Below, in pieces: positions 36,208-43,167 of a stretch of 64,000 nucleotides of DNA (the stretch's first letter is position 1; every line of letters starts with the position of its first letter). Location of the stretch: positions 1-64,000 of the forward strand of contig NZ_JBIRXP010000003.1 in NCBI RefSeq assembly GCF_044389085.1, written 5' to 3'. The position numbers were made by a program, and so were the translations under genes. The notes under the pieces are model-generated. The model worked only from the letters and a program-made list of their open reading frames with translations, ran no database searches and had not been told where the DNA came from. This DNA comes from Isoptericola sp044389085 (GTDB lineage Bacteria > Actinomycetota > Actinomycetes > Actinomycetales > Cellulomonadaceae).

Positions 36208-37733
36208 CAGGCGTCCTTCCCGGACACGGTGACGCGCACCGGGCCGAACGTGCCGCCGTCGTCCGGGCGCAGGTCCGCCCCGAGCGGGGCGCTCGCGAAG
36301 AGGCCGACCTCCGCGCCGATCCAGTGGCCGACGACCGCCTGCCACGGGGGCGCGGTCTCGTGCCACTCGGCGTCGTCGTGCACCGGCGCGGCGTCGCGCC
36401 AGGCCCAGGTGACGCGGCCGTCGGCGTCGACGACGGTGCGCAGCACGACCCCCGTCGAGCCGGCGGGCACAGGCTCCTGCGCCAGGATCTCCTCGTCGCC
36501 GTGAGTGCCTCCGCGCCGCACGGTCACCTCGACGCCGCCGGGCGTGCGCACCAGGCCGGCCCAGGCGTACTCGCGGCCCAGGACGACGACGCCCGCCCGG
36601 GTGCCGGGCGCGTCGCCGGTCAGCTCGACCCGGGTCTCCCAGGTGCTCGGCTGCCCCGGCAGCTGCTGGCTCAGGACGGCGCCCTGGCCGCGCAGGTTGC
36701 CGCGCGGGGTGGGCTGCGCGGGCAGGCGCAGCGTGCCGTCGCCGCCGGCCACCGCCCAGCCCTCGGCGGGGTTGGCCTGCCAGTGCCAGCGGGGCGCGAG
36801 GCCCGGCGTCGTGAAGTCGTCGCTGCGCGCCGGCTCGCCGGGCTCGGCGTCCGCCACCGGGGTCGGGTGGGTGAGCACCGGCGTGCCCTCGTCGCCCATG
36901 ACCGGCCAGCCGTCGTCGTCCCACCGCATCGGCTGCAGGTGCACGACGCGGCCGAAGAGGCCGCGGTCCTGGAAGTGCAGGAACCAGTCGTCGCCGCCGG
37001 GGGTGTCCACCCACGCGCCCTGGTGCGGGCCGTTGACGGGCGAGTCGCCCTGGGCCAGCACCACGCGGTGCTCGTACGGGCCCCACACCGACCGCGCGCG
37101 GAAGGCGACCTGGTAGCCGGTCGCGACGCCGCCCGCCGGGGCGAAGATCCAGTACCAGCCGTCGCGCTGGTACAGCTTGGGCCCCTCGAGCGTGCGGAAG
37201 CCCGGCAGCTCGTCGCCGTCGACGACGGTGCGCGCCGGCCCGACGACCCGGCGCAGGCCGGGGTCCACCTCGACCACCGTGAGGCGGTTCTTCACGCCCG
37301 CGCGGCTCTTGGCCCAGCCGTGCACGAGGTAGGCGCGGCCGTCGTCGTCCCACAGCGGGCAGGGATCGATGAGGCCCTGGCCGGGGATCAGGCACCACGG
37401 CTCGGACCACGGGCCGCGCGGGTCCTCGGCGGTGAGGACGAAGATGCCGTGGTCCGGGTCGGGGTAGACGATCCAGAACAGTCCGTCGTGGTGCCGCAGG
37501 CTGGGCGCCCACACCCCGGAGCCGTGCCGGGGGAGCGCGTAGTGGCCCGCCTGCGGCAGCGCGGGCAGCGCGTTCGCCACGTGCTCCCAGGACACGAGGT
37601 CGCGCGAGTGCAGCACGGGCAGCCCGGGAGCGCGGTTGAAGCTGGACGCGATCAGCCAGTAGTCGTCCCCGACGCGCACCGCGTCGGGGTCCGGCCAGTC
37701 CGCGTCGAGGACCGGGTTGCTGTAGTGGGTCAT
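36207..37733 (-). CDS. Cytoplasmic GH43 glycosidase (xylosidase/arabinofuranosidase type)
   Basis: Five-bladed beta-propeller hydrolase of 508 residues with no signal peptide. Asp15 in DADWPDPDAV is the likely general base, the Asp in GLIDPCPLWDDDG the pKa-modulating residue and the Glu in EGPKLYQRDGWYWIF the acid. A C-terminal beta-sandwich (about 310-508, FTTPGLAPRWHWQANP onward) is typical of GH43 enzymes with exo activity. It probably trims beta-xylosides or alpha-L-arabinosides from imported pectin or xylan oligosaccharides. It is the first gene of a two-gene operon with LacI-DUF6807, under two AACCGGTT-type operators. Confidence 0.9.
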   Translation of the reverse strand: MTHYSNPVLDADWPDPDAVRVGDDYWLIASSFNRAPGLPVLHSRDLVSWEHVANALPALPQAGHYALPRHGSGVWAPSLRHHDGLFWIVYPDPDHGIFVLTAEDPRGPWSEPWCLIPGQGLIDPCPLWDDDGRAYLVHGWAKSRAGVKNRLTVVEVDPGLRRVVGPARTVVDGDELPGFRTLEGPKLYQRDGWYWIFAPAGGVATGYQVAFRARSVWGPYEHRVVLAQGDSPVNGPHQGAWVDTPGGDDWFLHFQDRGLFGRVVHLQPMRWDDDGWPVMGDEGTPVLTHPTPVADAEPGEPARSDDFTTPGLAPRWHWQANPAEGWAVAGGDGTLRLPAQPTPRGNLRGQGAVLSQQLPGQPSTWETRVELTGDAPGTRAGVVVLGREYAWAGLVRTPGGVEVTVRRGGTHGDEEILAQEPVPAGSTGVVLRTVVDADGRVTWAWRDAAPVHDDAEWHETAPPWQAVVGHWIGAEVGLFASAPLGADLRPDDGGTFGPVRVTVSGKDA

Positions 37734-37778
37734 GGTCGCCTTCCGTCACGTCGCTGGGACAGTCGGCGAGAAACCATG

Positions 37779-37792
37779 AGAAACCGGTTCCC
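37779..37792 (-). promoter_or_regulatory. LacI-type operator upstream of GH43, proximal copy
   Basis: AGAAACCGGTTCCC keeps the AGAAACCGGTT core of the perfect site at 32742, with two mismatches in the far half. It lies 46 bases before the GH43 ATG. Confidence 0.55.
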
Positions 37793-37811
37793 GCCGCGCG
37801 ACCGACAGCCT

Positions 37812-37825
37812 AGCAACCGGTTTCC
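37812..37825 (-). promoter_or_regulatory. LacI-type operator upstream of GH43, distal copy
   Basis: AGCAACCGGTTTCC has twelve of fourteen bases of the palindrome AGAAACCGGTTTCT. It is centred 33 bases (about three helical turns) from the proximal copy, an arrangement that suits cooperative binding. Confidence 0.55.
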
Positions 37826-37888
37826 ACCATGGGGAAGCCAATCTCTCGTTGCGGGGCCTCCAGCCGGCCAGCACGTGGGAGCCGAGTG

Positions 37889-37944
37889 CGGCACTTTCGG
37901 ATCAGCGCGGCAGTTCGAACTGCCGCGCTGATCCGAAAGTGCCG
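37889..37944. terminator. Perfect 56-base palindrome without a loop
   Basis: Bases 37889-37944 read the same on both strands, centred on TTCGAA. It lies 37 bases after the stop of the DUF1801 gene (37981, minus strand) and before the GH43 operators, so it probably ends the DUF1801 transcript. Extruded or as RNA it gives a stem of about 26 pairs. Confidence 0.85.
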
Positions 37945-37980
37945 GTGCGAGCACGCGCGTCGACGGCGTGCGTCGACGAG

Positions 37981-38412
37981 TCAGCCCGCCGCGGTGCGGA
38001 CCAGGGTCGTGAGCCTCGCCTCGAACGCCGGGGTCCACGCCAGCACCGCGAAGGCGGTCGGCCAGAAGTCGCCGTCGTCGAGCTGCGCGGCGAAGTCGAA
38101 GCCGACGGTCGCGTAGCGGGTGCCGAACTTCGCGGCGGGCTGCACGAACACCACCATCTTGCCGGCGGCGTTCGCGAAGCCCGGCATGCCGTAGTACGTC
38201 TTCGGCACCAGGTGGGGCGCGACGTCGGTCACCACGCGGTACAGACCCTCGGCGATGTCCCGGTCGGTGCCCTCGAGCGGCTCGATCGCCTCGCGCACCG
38301 CCTTCTCGCCCGCGGCGCGGTTCTTCCCCGCCTTCTCCTGCTCGCGCAGCTCCTTCGCGCGCTGCTTCACTGCCGCGCGCTCGGCGGCGCTCAGACCCTC
38401 GGACGTGGCCAT
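37981..38412 (-). CDS. DUF1801 (YdhG-like) protein
   Basis: Small cytoplasmic protein of 143 residues. The charged N-terminal helix (AVKQRAKELREQEKAGKNRA) precedes a YdhG/DUF1801 domain containing PKTYYGMPGFANAAGKMVVFVQPA, YATVGFD and DFWPTAFAVLAW. Related proteins are described as iron-chaperone-like, but the function here is not established. The ATG at 38412 follows GAGAGGA; a longer frame to 38604 has no such signal. It lies between two carbohydrate operons and is bounded by strong hairpins on both sides. Confidence 0.8.
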   Translation of the reverse strand: MATSEGLSAAERAAVKQRAKELREQEKAGKNRAAGEKAVREAIEPLEGTDRDIAEGLYRVVTDVAPHLVPKTYYGMPGFANAAGKMVVFVQPAAKFGTRYATVGFDFAAQLDDGDFWPTAFAVLAWTPAFEARLTTLVRTAAG

Positions 38413-38525
38413 GACGGTTCCTCTCGGATGGTGGTGCGGCGCCCCGCGGCGTCGCACCACCCACGCTAGGGACCGCGCACCCTCCCTCGCTTCTCCGATC
38501 CTGACCGGATCTCCCCGCCGGCACG

Positions 38526-38562
38526 ACGACGCCCCGCCGCCGGGGAGGCGACGGGGCGTCGT
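38526..38562 (-). terminator. Terminator of the Gfo/Idh-DUF993-isomerase operon
   Basis: Arms 38526-38541 and 38547-38562 pair over 16 bases with one mismatch around the five-base loop GGGGA. It lies 70 bases downstream of the operon's last stop (38633). The remaining sequence up to DUF1801 shows nothing else. Confidence 0.85.
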
Positions 38563-38632
38563 GGGCGGGCCGGCGTCGGCGACAGGCCCGCACCGGGGTG
38601 TCAAGGCCCGGTGTGCTGCAGGGTGGCGCGGC

Positions 38633-39532
38633 CTACAGGTGCGGCAGCACGTGCCGTGCGTACCGCTCGCCGACCGTGCGGGCGGTGTCCCGCGGGTCGT
38701 CGGCCCAGATCTCCTCGTTGAAGATCTCGGTCTCGACGTCGCCGGTGTAGCCCGCCTCCGCCACCCAGCGCGAGATCGTGGGGAAGTCGACGTACCCGTC
38801 GCCCACGTGCCCGCGCGAGTTGAGCGGGTCGGCGGCCAGCGGCAGGTTCCAGTCGCACACCTGGTAGCCGGCGATGCGCCCCTCGGCCCCCGCCCGCGTG
38901 ATCGACTCGCGCAGCTGCGGGTCCCACCACACGTGGTAGGTGTCCACGACCACGCCCACGGTCTCGGGGGCGAACGGCGCGGCGAGGTCGAGGGCCTGCC
39001 CGAGCGTGGAGATCACCGCCCGGTCGGCGGCGAACATCGGGTGCAGGGCCTCGAGCACGATCCGCACGTCGTGCTCGGCCGCGAACGGCGCGAGCTCGGC
39101 GAGCCGGTCGGCCACCCGGGCGCGGGCGGCGACGACGTCGCGGTCGCCCGGGCCGGCGTCGGGGCGGGGCCCCTGGCCGGGCACGCTGAGGGCGGGCAGC
39201 CCGCCGACGACGAACACGAGCTCGCGGGTGCCCACGCCCGCCGTCTCCTCGATGGCCCGCTTGTTGTCGTCGAGCGCGGCGGCGATGCCCGCGTCGTCGG
39301 CGGCGGTGAGGAACCCCCCGCGGCACAGCGACGACACGCGCAGCCCGGCGTCGGCGACGATGCGGGCCGCCTTGTCGGCGCCGTGCTCCTGCACCTGGTG
39401 GCGCCACAGCCCGACGGCGCCGAGCCCGGCCGCGGCCGCGGCGTCGACCGCCTCGGCGAGCGTGGCGTGCTTGACGGTCGCCGTGTTGAGGGAGCAGCGG
39501 CTCAGGTCTGCCCCGGCCGGCACGGCGCTCAC
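38633..39532 (-). CDS. Sugar phosphate isomerase/epimerase-like TIM-barrel protein (PF01261)
   Basis: Cytoplasmic protein of 299 residues of the xylose-isomerase-like AP-endonuclease-2 superfamily, which includes isomerases, epimerases and some decarboxylases. Probable metal ligands are Glu in IVLEALHPM, Asp in VVVDTYHVWWD, His/Asp in YQVCDW and Glu in VETEIFNEEIW. The GTG start is embedded in the DUF993 stop (GTGA). It is the last gene of a three-gene operon and is followed by a strong terminator. The substrate is unknown; a keto product of the operon's Gfo/Idh dehydrogenase is the simplest guess. Confidence 0.85.
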   Translation of the reverse strand: MSAVPAGADLSRCSLNTATVKHATLAEAVDAAAAAGLGAVGLWRHQVQEHGADKAARIVADAGLRVSSLCRGGFLTAADDAGIAAALDDNKRAIEETAGVGTRELVFVVGGLPALSVPGQGPRPDAGPGDRDVVAARARVADRLAELAPFAAEHDVRIVLEALHPMFAADRAVISTLGQALDLAAPFAPETVGVVVDTYHVWWDPQLRESITRAGAEGRIAGYQVCDWNLPLAADPLNSRGHVGDGYVDFPTISRWVAEAGYTGDVETEIFNEEIWADDPRDTARTVGERYARHVLPHL

Positions 39533-40794
39533 GCGGCGAACCCGTTCGTCACCAGCAGGGCGTCCAGGCGGCGGGCCGCCAGGGCCGGGTCGAGCAGCAT
39601 GCCGCAGCCGTCGGCGAGGCGGGCCAGCTCCACCAGGTGCGCCAGCGAGCGTCCCGACTGGAGCCCGCCCACGAGCTGGAACCCGCTCTGGAAGCCGTTC
39701 AGCCAGGACAGGAATGCCACGCCCGTCTTGTAGTAGTAGGTCGGCGCCGCGAAGATGTGCCGGCCCAGCTTCTCGGTCGAGGCGAGGATCGCGTGACCGC
39801 GCGCGCCCTCTCCGGCGTCGAACGCCTGGAGGGCCGTGGACGCCGCCGGGTAGATCGCCGCGAAGATGCCGAGCAGGGCGTCGGAGTGCCCCTGCTCGTC
39901 GCCCGCGATCAGCTCGGGGTAGTTGAAGTCGTCGCCGGTGTACAGGCGCACGGGCGAGCCGTCGAGCGCGGCCAGCGACCGACGCAGGCCGATCTCGTGC
40001 TGCGCGTCGAGGAGCGAGACCTTGACGCCGTCGACCTTGTCCTGGTGGGCCTTGATGAGGTCGAGGAACGTCGCCGTCGCGGACGCGACGTCGTCGGACC
40101 CCCAGTAGCCCGCCAGGGCCGGGTCGAACATCGTGCCCAGCCAGTGCAGGACGACGGGCCGGTCGGCCTCGGCCAGCACGGCGTCGTAGACGCGGGCGTA
40201 GTCCTCGGGGGAGCGGGCCACCTTCGCCAGCGCGCGCGAGGCCATGACGATGACCTGCGCGCCGGCGTCCTGCACGACGTGCACCTGCTCGCGGTAGGCG
40301 TCGACCACCGCGGCGAGGCCCGCGTCGCCGGGCTCGACGGACGCCGGGTCGAGCTGGTCGGTGCCCGCGCCGCACGCGATGCGCGCGCCGACGGACGCGG
40401 CCTCCGCCGACGACCGGCGCACGAGCTCCTGCGTCGCGGCCCAGTCCAGGCCCATGCCGCGCTGGGCGGTGTCCATGGCGTCGGCGACGCCGAGCCCGAA
40501 GCGCCAGATCTCGTGCCGGTAGGCGAGCGTCGCGTCCCAGTCGACGACGGCGGGCGCGCCCGGCACGTTCTCGGCGCCGACCTGCGGCACCACGTGCGCC
40601 GCGGCGAACGCGACGCGCGACGTGATCGGCGCGGCCGGGGCGTGCCACGGGCCCGGCGCGTTGAGCTCGCGCACCTCGGTGCCGGTGGCGCGGCCCGCGG
40701 CGTCGAACCGGGGCAGGCGGACGGTGACGCCGCTGGGCGTCAGCTCGGGGGCGAGCGCGGGGTTGAGGGTCGGCGTGCTCGTCGGGGCGGTCAC
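39529..40794 (-). CDS. DUF993 protein (dihydrodipicolinate-synthase-like TIM barrel)
   Basis: Protein of 421 residues in the DUF993 family, sometimes annotated as dihydrodipicolinate synthase-like. VDWDATLAYRHEIWRFGLGVADAMDTAQ, GTDQLDP, VVLHWLGTMFDP and DGVKVSLLDAQHE are visible. The Lys in DGVKVSLLD lies where a Schiff-base Lys would be expected if it is a class I aldolase-type enzyme. PTYYYKTGVAFLSWLNG is a distinctive block near the C-terminus. The GTG start overlaps the Gfo/Idh stop. Family members have no firm function known to me. Context suggests cleavage or dehydration of a sugar acid or keto sugar. Confidence 0.8.
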   Translation of the reverse strand: MTAPTSTPTLNPALAPELTPSGVTVRLPRFDAAGRATGTEVRELNAPGPWHAPAAPITSRVAFAAAHVVPQVGAENVPGAPAVVDWDATLAYRHEIWRFGLGVADAMDTAQRGMGLDWAATQELVRRSSAEAASVGARIACGAGTDQLDPASVEPGDAGLAAVVDAYREQVHVVQDAGAQVIVMASRALAKVARSPEDYARVYDAVLAEADRPVVLHWLGTMFDPALAGYWGSDDVASATATFLDLIKAHQDKVDGVKVSLLDAQHEIGLRRSLAALDGSPVRLYTGDDFNYPELIAGDEQGHSDALLGIFAAIYPAASTALQAFDAGEGARGHAILASTEKLGRHIFAAPTYYYKTGVAFLSWLNGFQSGFQLVGGLQSGRSLAHLVELARLADGCGMLLDPALAARRLDALLVTNGFAA

Positions 40795-41963
40795 AGCGTG
40801 ATCTCCGGGACGTCGAGGCGGCGGCCCTCGGCCGACGACTGCAGGCCCAGCTCGGCGAGCTGCACGCCGCGCGCGGCGGACAGCAGGTCGAAGCGGTGCG
40901 GGCGACCGGCGACGACGTCGCGCAGGAACTCCTCCCACTGCAGCTTGAAGCCGTTGTCGAGGTCGGCGTTCGCGGGCACCTCGAGCCACTGGTCGCGGAA
41001 GGGCTCGGTGACGGGCAGGTCCGGGTTCCACACGGGCTTGGGGGTGTGGGCGCGCTGCTGCGCGACGCACTTGCGCAGGCCGGCGACGGCGGAGCCGTGC
41101 GTGCCGTCGATCTGGAACTCGACGAGCTCGTCGCGGTACACGCGCACGGCCCAGGAGGAGTTGATCTGCGCCACGACCGGGTCGCCGCCCGGCGTCTCGA
41201 TCTCGAAGATGCCGTACGCGGCGTCGTCGGCGGTGGCGGCGTACTCCTTGCCCTGCTCGTCCCAGCGGGTGGGGATGTGGGTGGTGGTCTGCGCGTTGAC
41301 GGTCTTGACCGCGCCGAGGATGCCCTCGAGGACGTAGTTCCAGTGGCAGAACATGTCCGTGGTCATGCCGCCGCCGTCCTCCTTGCGGTAGTTCCACGAC
41401 GGGCGCTGGGCGGCCTGGTGCTCGCCCTCGAAGACCCAGTAGCCGAACTCGCCGCGCAGCGACAGGATGCGGCCGAAGAAGCCCTCGTCGACGAGGCGGC
41501 GGAGCTTCACCAGGCCGGGCAGGTAGAGCTTGTCGTGCACGACGCCGGCGGTGACGCCGGTCTCCTCGCGCAGGCGGGCGAGCTCGACGGCCTCGGCCAG
41601 CGTCTCGGCGGTCGGCTTCTCGGTGTAGACGTGCTTGCCGGCCTGCATGGCCTTGGTCAGCGTCTTGGCGCGCAGCGACGTCATCGAGGCGTCGAACACG
41701 ATGTCCGTGGCGGGGTCGGCGATGATCCCGTCGAGGTCGGTCGTGTACTCGGTGACGCCGTGCTTCGCGGCCAGCTCGGCGAGCTTGGACTCGTTGCGGC
41801 CCACCAGCACGGGCTCCACCTGCACGCGCGTGCCGTCGGGCAGCACGACGCCGCCCTGGTCGCGGATCGGCAGGATCGAGCGCACGAGGTGCTGGCGGTA
41901 GCCCATGCGGCCCGTGACGCCGTTCATCGCGATGCGCAGCGTGCGCGTGGGGGTGGTGGTCAC
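40791..41963 (-). CDS. Gfo/Idh/MocA-family sugar dehydrogenase
   Basis: First gene of a three-gene operon; 390 residues. The N-terminal Rossmann fold is atypical: RIAMNGVTGRMGYRQHLV replaces the usual GxGxxG with GVTGRMG. The EKP motif is kept (HVYTEKPTAETLAEAV). GGGMTTDMFCHWNYVLEG carries the catalytic-domain His region. The GTG start at 41963 follows AAGGAG. The promoter is clear, with TTGACG and TAACTT on the minus strand and a LacI-type site on top of the transcription start. The enzyme probably oxidises a sugar or glycoside for DUF993 and the PF01261 protein. Confidence 0.88.
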   Translation of the reverse strand: MTTTPTRTLRIAMNGVTGRMGYRQHLVRSILPIRDQGGVVLPDGTRVQVEPVLVGRNESKLAELAAKHGVTEYTTDLDGIIADPATDIVFDASMTSLRAKTLTKAMQAGKHVYTEKPTAETLAEAVELARLREETGVTAGVVHDKLYLPGLVKLRRLVDEGFFGRILSLRGEFGYWVFEGEHQAAQRPSWNYRKEDGGGMTTDMFCHWNYVLEGILGAVKTVNAQTTTHIPTRWDEQGKEYAATADDAAYGIFEIETPGGDPVVAQINSSWAVRVYRDELVEFQIDGTHGSAVAGLRKCVAQQRAHTPKPVWNPDLPVTEPFRDQWLEVPANADLDNGFKLQWEEFLRDVVAGRPHRFDLLSAARGVQLAELGLQSSAEGRRLDVPEITL

Positions 41964-42013
41964 TCGGAGACTCCTTCGTCGGTGCGTCTCGGCGGTCGCT
42001 GCGACGCGTGGGC

Positions 42014-42060
42014 GGAATGCGCTTTCCATCAAGTTAGGCCGTCCTGGCGCCACGCGTCAA
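42014..42060 (-). promoter_or_regulatory. Promoter and LacI-type operator of the Gfo/Idh-DUF993 operon
   Basis: On the minus strand TTGACG (42060-42055) and TAACTT (42036-42031) are separated by 18 bases. The near-palindrome GGAAAGCGCATTCC (42027-42014) follows and would cover the start of transcription. The same motif, GGAATCCGCTTTCC, lies at 49485-49498 in front of a lacI gene, naming that protein as the likely repressor. Confidence 0.65.
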
Positions 42061-42107
42061 GCAGGAGCTCCGGGCCGAGGGGTCGCGGGCCCGGCGCGGG
42101 GGCAGGT

Positions 42108-42146
42108 TTGACACCTCCGGTGCATTCCCTGTTTCCTATAGGAAAC
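42108..42146 (+). promoter_or_regulatory. Promoter region and perfect palindrome before the PF01261/kinase gene set
   Basis: TTGACA at 42108-42113 is a consensus -35 box. GTTTCCTATAGGAAAC at 42131-42146 is a perfect 16-base palindrome in the position of the -10 box and ends at the ATG at 42147. It is a strong operator candidate for the GntR regulator at 48693 or the LacI at 49587. The divergent promoter lies about 50 bases away. Confidence 0.6.
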
Positions 42147-43103
42147 ATGATTCGCCGATCGACGGAGATCTCCTTGCGCACTGCGGACACCTGGCCCATC
42201 GCCGCCAACATGCTGTCCTTCGGCCCGACCGCGGCCGACGGCACCCCGAACGTCGACGCCCCGGCGGAGTCCTGGCGCGGCCAGCTCCAGCAGGTCGCCG
42301 ACCTGGGGTTCACCGACGTCGACCCCACGGACGCGTGGCTGTCGATCGGGGAGATGACGGACGCGCGGTTCGCCGAGCTGCTCGTCGTCCTCAAGGAGGT
42401 CGGCCTCACGGTCCCGTCCGTGTCGACCACGCGTCGCAGCGTCGTCGACGCCGCCCGCGGGGAGGACTACCTGCGGTTCGGCCACACGATCATCGACCGC
42501 GCGCCGGCGCTCGGTGCCGAGGTCGTGAACTTCGGCTTCATGCAGGCGCTCACGCCGGCGCAGGAGAAGGCGCTGTGGTTCTGGCTGGCGGAGGGGCACC
42601 ACGACGACCTCGCCGACGTCGAGAACCGCGACCTCGCGGTGCGCCGCATCCGCGAGCTCGCCGACCACGCGGCCCAGGTGGGGGTGCAGGTCAGCCTCGA
42701 GATGTACGAGGACACCTACATCGGCACGCCGGACCTCGCCGTGCGGTTCCTCGAGGACGTCGACCGCGACAACGTGGGCCTCAACCCCGACCTCGGCAAC
42801 CTCGTGCGGCTGCACCGGGAGATCGAGGACATCCCGACGATGTTCGAGAAGGTCCTGCCGCACACGAACTTCTGGCACATCAAGAACTACACGCGCGACG
42901 TGGACCTGGCGACGGGCGCGTACGCCACCCACCCCACCCCGCTGGTGCAGGGCGTCGTCAACTACCGCGTGATGATCCGGCGAGCGCTCGAGCTCGGCTT
43001 CGAGGGCGTGTTCGTCTGCGAGCACTACGGGTCGGACAGCCTCGGCGTCGCGGCGATCAACCGCGAGTACATCCGCGGCGTGCTGCGCTCCGCGGGGCGC
43101 TGA
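42147..43103 (+). CDS. PF01261 TIM-barrel protein heading the erythrulose kinase gene set
   Basis: Protein of 318 residues of the sugar phosphate isomerase/epimerase superfamily. Metal ligands are probably Glu in VSLEMYEDTYIG, Asp in VGLNPDLGNLV, His in NFWHIKNYTRD and Glu in VFVCEHYGSDS. Relatives with solved functions include the tetrulose-phosphate racemase EryC and the 3-oxo-isoapionate decarboxylase OiaC, both of which feed the erythrulose steps encoded next; I cannot tell which applies. The ATG at 42147 directly follows the palindrome and lacks a ribosome binding site. An in-frame TTG at 42174 has ACGGAG at 42162-42167 and may be the true start (309 residues). Confidence 0.8.
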   Translation: MIRRSTEISLRTADTWPIAANMLSFGPTAADGTPNVDAPAESWRGQLQQVADLGFTDVDPTDAWLSIGEMTDARFAELLVVLKEVGLTVPSVSTTRRSVVDAARGEDYLRFGHTIIDRAPALGAEVVNFGFMQALTPAQEKALWFWLAEGHHDDLADVENRDLAVRRIRELADHAAQVGVQVSLEMYEDTYIGTPDLAVRFLEDVDRDNVGLNPDLGNLVRLHREIEDIPTMFEKVLPHTNFWHIKNYTRDVDLATGAYATHPTPLVQGVVNYRVMIRRALELGFEGVFVCEHYGSDSLGVAAINREYIRGVLRSAGR

Positions 43104-43167
43104 GCCCCGACCACTCCGGCGCCGCGCGCCGCCCACCCGTCACCGCACGAGCAAAGGTGCTGCCCCC

